This document shows, in pieces, positions 24,014 to 31,986 of a stretch of 45,561 bases of DNA (the first letter of the stretch is position 1; every line of letters starts with the position of its first letter). Source of the stretch: Candidatus Bathyarchaeia archaeon (GTDB taxonomy: Archaea > Thermoproteota > Bathyarchaeia > 40CM-2-53-6 > DTGE01); contig JAWCKG010000012.1 in the NCBI GenBank assembly GCA_038852285.1, forward strand, positions 1-45,561, given 5' to 3'. The notes under the pieces are model-generated. The model was not told the DNA's origin. It did not search any database and saw only the letters and a program-made list of their open reading frames with translations. Position numbers and translations under genes: made by a program.

Positions 24014-25351
24014 TTGGCCTTGATGGCGGTTTCGCCGGATGAATGTGGTTTGAGGGTGATCGCCGACTTACATATACATTCTAGGTATAGTCGAGCGACG
24101 AGTTTGAACATGAACCTGGAGGAGATTAGCCACTTCGGCGCGATTAAGGGGTTGAACCTTATCGGGTTAGGGGACTTCACCCATCCTCGATGGTTGGGGG
24201 AGCTGCGGGATGGGTTGGAGGAGGTTGATGAAACCGGCGTTTACCGGTTGAAGGATGGGCGGGGTAAGGTATTCTTCATCGTGACCACGGAGGTTTCAAC
24301 GGTGTTCGAGTATGAGGGCTCTGTGAGGAAGGTGCATCATGTGATTTTCGCTCCGAGCCTAGATGCCGCGGAGCAGGTTAACGATGGTTTAAGGCGTTTT
24401 GGGGACTTACAGGTTGACGGCAGGCCTACGTTAAACATGACCGCGGCGGAGTTGGTGGAGGTTTTGAAAGGGATCTGCGTGGAAGCCTTCATTTTCCCCG
24501 CGCACGCGTGGACGCCTTGGTTCAGCTTGTTCGGCTCGAACAACGGGTTTAACTCCGTAGCCGAGTGTTATCAGGACAAGGCGGATGAAATATTCGCGTT
24601 GGAAACCGGCTTGTCTTCGGATCCTCCGATGAACTGGCGGGTCAGCGCGTTGGAGAAATACACGTTGATCTCGAACTCGGACTCGCATTCAGCGTGGCCT
24701 TGGAGGCTTGGCCGTGAGGCCAACGTGTTGGACATGCCCGAGTTAAATTACCGTTCTCTGATCCAAGCATTTGAGAAGAAGGATGTAAGTGTATTCAAGT
24801 TTACGGTTGAAACCCCCCCTCAATACGGCAAATATCACTGGACAGGGCATAGGTTGTGCGGCGTTTCCATGCCGCCGAGCGAAGCGGTGAAGCTGGGGAA
24901 TAAATGTCCGAGATGTGGACGTCGAATGGTGAAGGGTGTTGAGCAGAGGGTTGAGGAGCTCGCGGACAGACCTGTCGGCTTTCAGCCTGAAGGCGCCGTG
25001 GGATATGTAACCGTTATCCCGTTGTCTGAAATATTGACGAATGTTTTAAACCTAGGTTCACCTTCATCTAGAAGGGTTTGGACCATGTACAACGCCCTGG
25101 TTTCTCGGTTCGGCTCAGAGTTTAACGTCCTCCTCGAAGCGGACCTCAGCGCTGTGGCCGAGGTCACAGGCCCCCAGGTGGCGAAGGCCATCGAAGACAT
25201 GAGGACGGGGAGGTTGAGGATCGCGCCGGGTTATGATGGCGTCTACGGTAGACTGCTTTTCAGCGAGGGGGCTGAGGATTCCAGCTCCATTTCCCCTGGG
25301 TTAGGGTCTGGGAAAACAGGGTTAAGGGAGGGGTTGTGGCGTTACATGTAG
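24014..25351 (+). CDS. endoQ: Endonuclease Q (PHP-domain DNA-repair nuclease)
   Basis: The 445-residue product begins with a PHP domain: ADLHIHSRYSRA (about residues 18-29), LGDFTHPRW, FPAHAWTPW and SNSDSHSAWPWRLG, which together provide the histidine/aspartate metal ligands. An inserted zinc site follows (CGVSMPP and CPRCGRRM, about 280-305). The C-terminus contains a helix-hairpin-like region (VLLEADLSAVAEVTGPQVA). EndoQ cuts 5' to deaminated bases and abasic sites. It is known in some Thermococcales and methanogens, and its presence in a TACK-like genome fits broader distribution. The start is TTG at 24014 or the ATG three codons later. Confidence 0.9.
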   Translation: MALMAVSPDECGLRVIADLHIHSRYSRATSLNMNLEEISHFGAIKGLNLIGLGDFTHPRWLGELRDGLEEVDETGVYRLKDGRGKVFFIVTTEVSTVFEYEGSVRKVHHVIFAPSLDAAEQVNDGLRRFGDLQVDGRPTLNMTAAELVEVLKGICVEAFIFPAHAWTPWFSLFGSNNGFNSVAECYQDKADEIFALETGLSSDPPMNWRVSALEKYTLISNSDSHSAWPWRLGREANVLDMPELNYRSLIQAFEKKDVSVFKFTVETPPQYGKYHWTGHRLCGVSMPPSEAVKLGNKCPRCGRRMVKGVEQRVEELADRPVGFQPEGAVGYVTVIPLSEILTNVLNLGSPSSRRVWTMYNALVSRFGSEFNVLLEADLSAVAEVTGPQVAKAIEDMRTGRLRIAPGYDGVYGRLLFSEGAEDSSSISPGLGSGKTGLREGLWRYM

Positions 25352-25370
25352 CCTGAGGCCGGGACCGGCT

Positions 25371-25994
25371 TCAAGTGGCTTTGGCCCCAGGCTCTTCGGC
25401 TGAAATCGCGGGAAGCTCCGGGAATTCATCTTTCAACTTTTGCTCCGCCAGAGTGTTGGCTTCAGCGAGGATTTTCTCCGCTTCCTCACTGGACGCCTCC
25501 ATGCTCAAAGTGCTCTCTGTGGCCTCTCCAACTTCGAGGATCATGGATTGGAGGCTGTCATTCACTTCCTCCAGCTTCATGGAAACTTCAGGTATGATGT
25601 TCTGAAGGTTGTCCTTGATCATGTTAACCACCTTGGCTGCGGCGTTCATTCCATACGCGATGTCTCCGAACTCCCTGATTGTTTCCAGCCTTAAAGCAAC
25701 CCTTTCCAGGGCCAGTTGGCTGGCCAAGGTCATCTTGGCGATTTTCCTGATCTCAGCGCACTCATTTGCGTACATCGCCGCCATTGCCTGGTTTTTCTCG
25801 TGGAACGCTTTGACGCATCGGTCGTAAAGCCTTTTATCCCGTTGCTCCAGTTGCCTTAGGGTGTTGTCCAGCCGTTTAAGCTGGATCTTCATCGTCGACA
25901 GCGACAGCGTGATTCTCTTCCTCAACGGCGTTGGTTTTAAAGCTTCCCTCAGCTTTTTCCCAATGGACACTTTTTCCTCAAACATTTTTATCAC
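25371..25994 (-). CDS. cdvB2: ESCRT-III-like protein, CdvB paralog (operon gene 6)
   Basis: The 207-residue product has the ESCRT-III core: a basic helix 1 (LKPTPLRKRITLSLSTMKIQ) and a long helical hairpin with LEQRDKRLYDRCVKAF and YANECAEIRKIAKMTLASQLALERV. The YANECAEIRKIAK segment is shared with the two other paralogs. The acidic C-terminal tail ends with ELPAISAEEPGAK and has no winged helix. In Sulfolobus, short CdvB paralogs shape division constriction and vesicle release. It starts within the last bases of the Lrp gene (4-base overlap), so it belongs to the same operon. Which paralog number it deserves is uncertain. Confidence 0.92.
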   Translation of the reverse strand: MIKMFEEKVSIGKKLREALKPTPLRKRITLSLSTMKIQLKRLDNTLRQLEQRDKRLYDRCVKAFHEKNQAMAAMYANECAEIRKIAKMTLASQLALERVALRLETIREFGDIAYGMNAAAKVVNMIKDNLQNIIPEVSMKLEEVNDSLQSMILEVGEATESTLSMEASSEEAEKILAEANTLAEQKLKDEFPELPAISAEEPGAKAT

Positions 25995-26518
25995 CTTCCA
26001 TTCATTTCAATTAAAGCGGTCACACCTTCAATCTTTTCTCCAGGAACCTCACCCTCCGACTCTAACGTTTTCAGGAGGGTGTTTAGGTCCCTGTTTCTCT
26101 GAGCCTTCACGATCGGGCTGGAGTATTTCACATCTAGGTTTAGGCCTTTCAACTTGGACAAGGTCTCCTCTATGTCGCATTTGTTTCTTCCCAGGAGGAA
26201 TATGAGCAGCTCAGGGTTTCCAAGGGTGCTGAGAACCGTTAACGCTTGGGGCATGGACACGACTTGTTTAATGATCTCGTCTCTTGACCCGTCCCTGGGG
26301 AAATTGGCGCCCACGAACAGTTGCTCGTTAAAACCTATTTTCTCCAAGTCCAAGTCGAGTAGGTAGCCCTTGATGACGCCGGCCTTCTCCATTCTGCTCA
26401 CCCTGTAACCGACAACGTTCGGGTGGACCTTCAACTCCCGCCCTATGTCGGTGTAGGGTTTCTTGGCGTCGCGGGACATGACCGTTAAAATCTTAACGTC
26501 CAAAGAGTCGATGATCAT
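25991..26518 (-). CDS. Lrp/AsnC family transcriptional regulator embedded in the Cdv operon
   Basis: The 175-residue product has an N-terminal winged HTH: LDVKILTVMSRDAKKPYTDIG, the recognition region VHPNVVGYRVSRMEKAGVI (about residues 31-49), then a RAM-like ligand domain. The length is slightly above the usual 150-160. The HTH contains the classical VxxRVxRMEKxGVI pattern. It lies 12 bases after CdvC and overlaps CdvB2 by 4 bases, so it must be co-expressed with the division proteins. Autoregulation of the operon is inferred, not shown. Confidence 0.9.
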   Translation of the reverse strand: MIIDSLDVKILTVMSRDAKKPYTDIGRELKVHPNVVGYRVSRMEKAGVIKGYLLDLDLEKIGFNEQLFVGANFPRDGSRDEIIKQVVSMPQALTVLSTLGNPELLIFLLGRNKCDIEETLSKLKGLNLDVKYSSPIVKAQRNRDLNTLLKTLESEGEVPGEKIEGVTALIEMNGR

Positions 26519-26530
26519 GCTAAGCCCCCC

Positions 26531-27670
26531 TCATATGGCGCTGAACTCCTTAGACCAGTACTCGAAGTTTCTTAGCATGGCTTTATGGACGCTGGGTTTT
26601 CGTTTCTCGATGATGTCCATGAAGTCGTTTCTATATATTTCTCTCGGCCCTGCTCGCCGGTCCTCGGGGTCGCAGTTTTCGAAGAATTCTCGGACAACCT
26701 TGATGTGGGCGGCTTGGATGATGTCCCTGACATCGCTTCCCGAGTATCCCTCCGTCTTTTCAGCGAGCTCTTCCAGGCTTACGTCTCTGCTCAGCTTTAG
26801 GCTTTTCGTGTATATTTTGAAGATTTCCAGACGGGCGTCGTAGGATGGAAGCGGGACGTATATGCGTTTCTGGAACCTTCGGATGAACGCGTCATCCATC
26901 TCCCACGGCTTGTTCGTGGCCCCGATCACGTACACGTGGAGTTGCCTCCTCTTGTCTAGGACCCCGTCCATCTCCTTTAAGAACTGGTTTCTGGTTCTAA
27001 CCTCCCCTCCAACCTCGCTGGCCCTCTTTCCTATGAGGGAGTCTATTTCATCTAGGAATATGACGGCAGGCTGCCCCTTGATCGCCCTATCCCTAGCCTC
27101 TTGGAAAAGCCTCGCAACGTTTTTCTCCGACTCTCCTAACCACTTGGACATCAAGGAGGCTGAGTCCACGCAGTAGAATACTGCGTCTATCTCCGTGGCC
27201 ACGGCTGAGGCTAGCAGCGTTTTCCCACATCCCGGGGGCCCGTAGAAGAGGATGCCCCTAGGCCATCCAAGGGGGAATAGGTCAGGCCTCTTAACAGGGT
27301 AAATCAAAGTTTCCTCCAGGGCTTTCTTCGCCTCGCTGAGGTCGGCTATGTCATCCCAATGCACGTTGGGTTTTTCGGCGATGACGAGCTCGTTGAAGCT
27401 TATGCTCAGCGTCCTCTCATTCGTTCCATGATAATCGAGGTGTTGAGCTCCGTTCCTGAGCTCTTCAATCCTTTTCCGGTATGATTTAACCCTTGACATG
27501 TATATTTTCTTCTGCGGCGAAGTAGGGTACAGTGTGCTGAGCTTTAACAGGATTTCCACAGCCCTCTGATACCGGGTGATGGCCATTTCAGCGGATCCTT
27601 GCCTATCCAGGTTTACAGCTTCCTCCGCGTATTTGGCGGCCAACTTCTCCAGCTCCATTGAGGCGGACAA
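26531..27670 (-). CDS. cdvC: CdvC/Vps4-type AAA ATPase
   Basis: The 379-residue protein starts with an MIT domain (about residues 1-80, ending YRKRIEELRN). A single AAA module follows: Walker A FYGPPGCGKTLLAS, Walker B VIFLDEIDSL, sensor GATNKPWEMDDAF with IRRFQKRIYVPLP for the arginine finger region. The MIT domain would recruit it to CdvB tails to pull ESCRT-III filaments apart. The length fits Sulfolobus Vps4 (about 370). It is separated from CdvB by 4 bases, the conserved cdvA-cdvB-cdvC order. Confidence 0.96.
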   Translation of the reverse strand: MSASMELEKLAAKYAEEAVNLDRQGSAEMAITRYQRAVEILLKLSTLYPTSPQKKIYMSRVKSYRKRIEELRNGAQHLDYHGTNERTLSISFNELVIAEKPNVHWDDIADLSEAKKALEETLIYPVKRPDLFPLGWPRGILFYGPPGCGKTLLASAVATEIDAVFYCVDSASLMSKWLGESEKNVARLFQEARDRAIKGQPAVIFLDEIDSLIGKRASEVGGEVRTRNQFLKEMDGVLDKRRQLHVYVIGATNKPWEMDDAFIRRFQKRIYVPLPSYDARLEIFKIYTKSLKLSRDVSLEELAEKTEGYSGSDVRDIIQAAHIKVVREFFENCDPEDRRAGPREIYRNDFMDIIEKRKPSVHKAMLRNFEYWSKEFSAI

Positions 27671-27674
27671 CCCA

Positions 27675-28472
27675 TCACACCTCTTCCTTACGGTTCAGCT
27701 CGATCTTGCCTTCCTGGGCGAGCCTGTTCACCGCCTTCCTCACCATGTATGGGGTTGTTCCCAGCTCCCTGGCGCATTTTGAGAGGCTGATCTTCCCTTC
27801 ATGGTCCTTGATGTAAGCGTAGACGAGGTCTTCTAACGCGTTCCCCCCTCCTCCTTCAGGCACAACGATGAACCCCTTAACTTTACCCTTCACAGTCTCA
27901 GCCTTAGGCTCAGGGAACTTTTCCTTCATCATCTCCTCGGCTACTATGCTGGATTCCTTCAAGACTTGGCTGGCCTCCTCGCTGATGGAGGCTTCTAAGG
28001 ATGGGTGGTCCTCAACCTCGCCCGCTTCGAGGCTCATGTCTTGGAGCATGGTGTTGATTTGGTCAAGCTCGACGGCAACCTCGGGGACGATGCCGGCGAT
28101 CTTATCCTTTGTTTCCCTTACGACGTCTATGACTGGGGATACGTGGACTAGGACTTCTCCGAAGCTTTCTATGGTTTGAAGCCTAAGGATTACCCTCTCC
28201 AGGGCCAGTTGACTGGTTAAAACGATCTTGGCGATTTTCCTAATTTCAGCGCACTCGTTGGCGTAGACCTTGGCGTGGCTTTCATCCTTGGCCAGCTGGG
28301 CGCTGATGCATCGGTGGAACATCTCTCTGTCCCTTTGCTGGAGCTTGGAGGCCATGTGGTCGAGTGTTTCCCGCTGCTCCTCTAATCGGAAAATGGCTTG
28401 GGCGATCTTCTCCCTAAGGGGAGTGGGCTTAATCTTTTCTCCTAGTTTTCTTAGGAATGAGATGACCGCCAC
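27675..28472 (-). CDS. cdvB: CdvB (ESCRT-III with C-terminal winged helix)
   Basis: The 265-residue product has the ESCRT-III core (PTPLREKIAQAIFRLEEQRET to about residue 180, including YANECAEIRKIAKIVLTSQ). A proline/glycine-rich linker follows (FIVVPEGGGG), which may hold the MIT-interacting motif. The C-terminal winged helix (LEDLVYAYIKDH, KCARELGTTPYMVRKAVNRLAQEGKI) is the part that binds CdvA in Sulfolobus. It is the only one of the three paralogs here with this domain, so it is the orthologous CdvB. It lies 5 bases after CdvA. Confidence 0.95.
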   Translation of the reverse strand: MAVISFLRKLGEKIKPTPLREKIAQAIFRLEEQRETLDHMASKLQQRDREMFHRCISAQLAKDESHAKVYANECAEIRKIAKIVLTSQLALERVILRLQTIESFGEVLVHVSPVIDVVRETKDKIAGIVPEVAVELDQINTMLQDMSLEAGEVEDHPSLEASISEEASQVLKESSIVAEEMMKEKFPEPKAETVKGKVKGFIVVPEGGGGNALEDLVYAYIKDHEGKISLSKCARELGTTPYMVRKAVNRLAQEGKIELNRKEEV

Positions 28473-28477
28473 CCAGC

Positions 28478-29173
28478 CTAAGCGTTTTCTTTTGTTTTCA
28501 CGTAAACCATGTCGGGGATCTTGTCTTCCATCAAATGTTTAGGGTCTTCCCAGTTTGGCTCTTCGGAGAGGTCGGCGGAGGATAAGAAGTTGAGTACTTC
28601 TGTGAGAAACTTTTTTTCAGAGAGAATTCTTTTAAACCCGTTGTTCACGGCGTCGTAGATGACTTGGTAATGTTTATCGTTGATTTCCCCTGACATGTGC
28701 TGCATCTTGCTGTTGGCGAGGAATATCTCCAGCTCTTTTATCTGCCCCTCTAGGGTTTTATTCCTCTCGTTGAGGCTTTCCACTAAGACGTTTTTCTGCT
28801 CCTGAAGCTCCTCGATGGCTGAGGTATGCTGGGTTTTAAGCTCCTCGTAGAGCTCCTTTTCGATGTCTCCGTTTCGAAACAGCTCGTCTAGGGCTTTTAT
28901 CCTCCGGGATACGAGGTCGAACTGCTGCTTTAACCCATTGGCCTCGAACTCCCATGGGTGGATGTAGTTGACGTGGTCTTCGTCCAGGGAGATTTGGGAA
29001 ATCGGGCAGTTGAAGAAGTCTCCGTTGCTTAACTCCACCTCCACGGAGGTGGCGATGTTCTTAGTGTTGGCGTAGTAGCCTACGATTCTGCCTATGGGTC
29101 TTTCATGCATGTCGTAGATTTGTTTTCCAATCAGCTCCCTGACTTTTTCAGCTTTCAATTCACCTCTCCTCAA
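28478..29173 (-). CDS. cdvA: CdvA (PRC-barrel/coiled-coil division protein)
   Basis: The 231-residue product has an N-terminal PRC-barrel-like domain (ELIGKQIYDMHERPIGRIVGYY to about residue 70), a long central coiled coil (about 80-190, with QFDLVSRRIKALDELFRNGD and heptad glutamates and leucines), and a C-terminal tail ending KIPDMVYVKTKENA. That tail is the likely CdvB winged-helix partner (the Sulfolobus E3B peptide analogue). CdvA binds membrane and DNA and recruits CdvB. It sits 4 bases after the first CdvB paralog. Confidence 0.93.
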   Translation of the reverse strand: MRRGELKAEKVRELIGKQIYDMHERPIGRIVGYYANTKNIATSVEVELSNGDFFNCPISQISLDEDHVNYIHPWEFEANGLKQQFDLVSRRIKALDELFRNGDIEKELYEELKTQHTSAIEELQEQKNVLVESLNERNKTLEGQIKELEIFLANSKMQHMSGEINDKHYQVIYDAVNNGFKRILSEKKFLTEVLNFLSSADLSEEPNWEDPKHLMEDKIPDMVYVKTKENA

Positions 29174-29177
29174 GGCG

Positions 29178-29819
29178 TTACTGTGATTCCTCCATTAACC
29201 GGGCTGGTTGAGGCAGCTCAGGGAACCTTTCCTTCAAGGTCTGCTCAGCCACCGCGGCGGCTTCCCTGATGATTTTCTCAGCCTCCTCGCCTTCAGCCAC
29301 CGTTGGCTCCTCAACGCCTACGGCTTCACCGAACTCCACGGCGATTTCGTCTAGGCTTCGGCATATGTCGTTAAGCTCGAAGGAAACCTCAGGCATCAAA
29401 CCGGATATCTGGTCTTTAATGGAGCGGATCACTGAGGCCACTGGCGTCATCATGGCGGCGATGTCCCCGAACTGTTTAACGGTTTCAAGCCTCAGGATGA
29501 CCTTGTCGAGGGCGAGTTGACAGCTTAACGCGGTTCTCACCATTTTTCTAAGCTCAGCGCACTCGTTCGCGTACATCACCGCCCTAGCCCTATCCCTGGA
29601 AAGCTGTGAATCGACGCATTTTTTGAATAGCCTTTGATCTTGGCTCTGTATTCTTGCTGTTAAGGTTTCCAGTTTGTTTTTCTGTATCTTAAGCCTGTAA
29701 AGCGCCGTTGAGATCCTCTCCTTCAACGGTGCGCCTTGCGCTTTCAGCTTCTCCCCGAACCGGGCGAGAACCGGCATCCTCGCCTCATCGTTCCAGCCCT
29801 TGATGATTTTCGATGACAA
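29178..29819 (-). CDS. cdvB1: ESCRT-III-like protein, CdvB paralog (operon gene 1)
   Basis: The 213-residue product has the ESCRT-III core: LKERISTALYRLKIQKNKLET, LQSQDQRLF-like IQSQDQRLFKKC and YANECAELRKMVRTALSCQLALDK. An acidic tail ends in LPQPARLMEESQ. No winged helix. The TTG at 29819 gives an unusual extra N-terminus (SSKIIKGWNDEAR); an ATG at 29777 (MPVLARFGEKLK) gives the more usual paralog start. Being first in the operon, ahead of CdvA, is not the common Sulfolobus arrangement. A TATA-like CTTTATGT (minus strand, 29929-29936) lies upstream. Confidence 0.92.
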   Translation of the reverse strand: MSSKIIKGWNDEARMPVLARFGEKLKAQGAPLKERISTALYRLKIQKNKLETLTARIQSQDQRLFKKCVDSQLSRDRARAVMYANECAELRKMVRTALSCQLALDKVILRLETVKQFGDIAAMMTPVASVIRSIKDQISGLMPEVSFELNDICRSLDEIAVEFGEAVGVEEPTVAEGEEAEKIIREAAAVAEQTLKERFPELPQPARLMEESQ

Positions 29820-30185
29820 TCACCCATCACTCCATCCTGTTTCCCTTTTTGGAGTCCACAAATCAGCTTGTTTGGAATGGGATTGAGCGGCGAATTTCAT
29901 TAAACTTAGTATAACAAAGTTGTCAAAAACATAAAGCCCCCAAAACAGGTTTTCTCACGATCAGCGTTAACCGTTAAGGCCGAGTTTACGCTTGGCCGGT
30001 ATACTCAAGGCTTAGAAGATTCGCCGCTCCCCGCTCTCCCCTCTTATGGCGTGCTGACCTTTTCACGGATCCGTCACCCGTTGGTTTAATCGCCTTCTTT
30101 ACACGAGGAATGGAAAGATTTAAGAAGGGTTCTGTCCTCATAGTTCGATCGTCGTAAACAAGGTTTACGGGGAGGTGAACGTCGC
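29820..30185. other. Divergent control region, Cdv operon and Alba
   Basis: The 366 bases have no ORF or tRNA. They hold the Cdv operon promoter candidates (CTTTATGT on the minus strand, and a weaker GTTTAATG nearer the gene) and the Alba promoter. A hairpin at 29978-29997 (GGCCGAG, loop TTTACG, CTTGGCC with one G-U pair) lies between. The embedded Lrp protein could bind here, but no clear palindrome for it stands out. Confidence 0.45.
30170..30177 (+). promoter_or_regulatory. Strong Shine-Dalgarno of the Alba gene
   Basis: GGAGGTGA lies 8 bases before the ATG at 30186 and is the best ribosome site in the window. It fixes that start. Confidence 0.7.
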
Positions 30186-30527
30186 ATGTCTGAGGAAACC
30201 GCTGAAAGTGGGAAACCAGTTGAAAGGGTCTCCGCGAGGCCGAGGTCTCCGATACCGCCCGACACGATCCTGATCGGGAAGAAGCCTGTGATGAGCTACG
30301 CCACCGCCGTGATGATGCATTTCACCGGTGGGGCGAAGGAGCTTACAGTGAAGGCCAGGGGTCGGGCGATCAGCAGGGCCGTCGACGTGATCGAGGTCGT
30401 GAGACGTAGATTCTTCGGCGGCAAGCTGTCCGTCAGAGACGTCTCCATCGGAACCGAAACCGTTGGAGAGGGCGGAGACGCTAGAAACGTTTCAACGATA
30501 GAGATTAAAGTCGAGAAAGTCGATTAA
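30186..30527 (+). CDS. albA: Alba chromatin/RNA-binding protein
   Basis: The 113-residue product has the Alba core starting at DTILIGKKPVMSYATAVMMHF (lysine pair in the DNA-contacting position, about residues 36-38). ARGRAISRAVDVIEVVRRRF and a C-terminal STIEIKVEKVD strand follow. The 30-residue N-terminal extension (SEETAESGKPVERVSARPRSP) is rich in acidic and proline residues and longer than in Sulfolobus Alba. It coats DNA and binds RNA. It is divergent from the Cdv operon. Confidence 0.95.
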   Translation: MSEETAESGKPVERVSARPRSPIPPDTILIGKKPVMSYATAVMMHFTGGAKELTVKARGRAISRAVDVIEVVRRRFFGGKLSVRDVSIGTETVGEGGDARNVSTIEIKVEKVD

Positions 30528-30642
30528 ACGCCCTTCCAAAAACGAGGCGTTAAGAAGCCCCTTTCTTTTCTTTTCCATTCTTTAACCAACACACATCTTT
30601 CTCCACTAAAGTCTTCATCCCAACAAAAGCGTAAATCGCCAT

Positions 30643-30650
30643 CTTTTTAT
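30643..30650 (+). promoter_or_regulatory. TATA-like element for ahcY
   Basis: CTTTTTAT is about 48 bases before the GTG at 30695. It predicts a leader of about 20 nt that includes GGGAAGG as a possible ribosome site. Confidence 0.4.
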
Positions 30651-30694
30651 CCAGAGAACCAGTAATCTTAGGCGATTTACCCGGGAAGGTTGAA

Positions 30695-31954
30695 GTGTTG
30701 GGCTTCAAGGTGAGGGACCTCGCTTTAAGTGAGGAGGGCTTGAAGGCGATTCAGTGGGCTGAGTCTAGGATGCCAGTTTTAGCGGAGGTTAAACGGGAGT
30801 TTACGCGTGAAAGGCCCCTGAGAGGCTTGAGGGTTGGGGCATGTCTGCACGTCACGAAGGAAACCGGAGCCTTGATGAGGGCTCTGAAGGCGGGGGGCGC
30901 AGAGGTGGCGTTATGTGGTTCGAATCCCCTTTCAACGCAGGATCCGGTCGCGGCGGCGCTGGCTGGGGAGGGTGTGAATGTGTACGCGTGGAGGGGTCAA
31001 ACCGCCGAGGAATACTATGAGTGTATTAGGCTTACGCTTGAGCATGGTCCTGAGGTTACGTTGGACGACGGGGCCGACTTGGTGACCACGCTGCACAGGG
31101 AGGGCGATAGCCGGTTGAACGCCGTTTACGGGGGGACTGAGGAAACCACTACAGGGGTGATTAGGTTGAGGGCCCTCTCGGCTCAGGGGGCGTTAAAGTA
31201 TCCAATCATCGCTGTGAACGACGCTCAGAGTAAAAGCCTATTCGACAACCCCCTGGGCACGGGGCAGTCCGCTTTGGACGGCGTAATCAGGGCGACGAAC
31301 ATCCTCATCGCCGGCAAGGAGGTTGTGGTGGCCGGGTATGGGAGGGTTGGCTCAGGCATAGCGGAGAGGGCTAAGGGCCTGGGAGCCAAGGTCACCGTCG
31401 TGGAATGTGACCCCATCAAGGCCTTGAAGGCCGCGATGTCAGGTTACCAGGTGACATGCATGGATGAAGCCGCCTCCTACGGGGACCTGTTCATAACAGC
31501 CACGGGGGACGTGAACGTCATTAGAGGGAGGCATTTCCAGGCGATGAAGGACGGCGCCATCCTGGCGAACGCCGGGCACTTCGACGTGGAGATCAGTAAA
31601 CCAGAGTTGAAGTCGTCCTCCGTGAAGGTTGAGAGGATTTCGCCATGCGTGGAAGCCTACACTATGAAGGATGGGAGGAGGCTTTACCTGCTGGCTGAGG
31701 GTAGGCTTGTCAACCTGGCTTGTGGGGAAGGCCACCCCAGCGACGTCATGGACCTCTCCTTCGCGTTGCAAGCGTTGAGCGTAAGGTACATTGTCGAGAA
31801 CAGGGGTCGTCTGCCAATCGATGTTCTAGAAGTTCCGGCGGAGATTGATCAAAGGGTGGCGCGTTTGAAGCTTTCCACGATGGGTGTGAAGCTGGAAACC
31901 CTGACGGAGGAGCAGAGGAGATACCTGTCCAGCTGGGAGCTGGGAACCATCTAA
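30695..31954 (+). CDS. ahcY: S-adenosylhomocysteine hydrolase
   Basis: The 419-residue product has the SAHH signatures: GSNPLSTQDPVAAAL, DDGADLVTTLH with the catalytic aspartate, VNDAQSKSLFDN with the lysine/asparagine loop, and the NAD-binding VVVAGYGRVGSGIAERAKGLG. ILANAGHFDVEI follows. It reversibly splits S-adenosylhomocysteine to adenosine and homocysteine. The length fits archaeal enzymes (about 415-425). It converges on methionine synthase 32 bases away, which methylates its product. The start is GTG at 30695 with a possible alternative at 30710. Confidence 0.96.
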   Translation: MLGFKVRDLALSEEGLKAIQWAESRMPVLAEVKREFTRERPLRGLRVGACLHVTKETGALMRALKAGGAEVALCGSNPLSTQDPVAAALAGEGVNVYAWRGQTAEEYYECIRLTLEHGPEVTLDDGADLVTTLHREGDSRLNAVYGGTEETTTGVIRLRALSAQGALKYPIIAVNDAQSKSLFDNPLGTGQSALDGVIRATNILIAGKEVVVAGYGRVGSGIAERAKGLGAKVTVVECDPIKALKAAMSGYQVTCMDEAASYGDLFITATGDVNVIRGRHFQAMKDGAILANAGHFDVEISKPELKSSSVKVERISPCVEAYTMKDGRRLYLLAEGRLVNLACGEGHPSDVMDLSFALQALSVRYIVENRGRLPIDVLEVPAEIDQRVARLKLSTMGVKLETLTEEQRRYLSSWELGTI

Positions 31955-31986
31955 CCCAACCGTCCAATAAGGGGTTTCGAAGCGGG

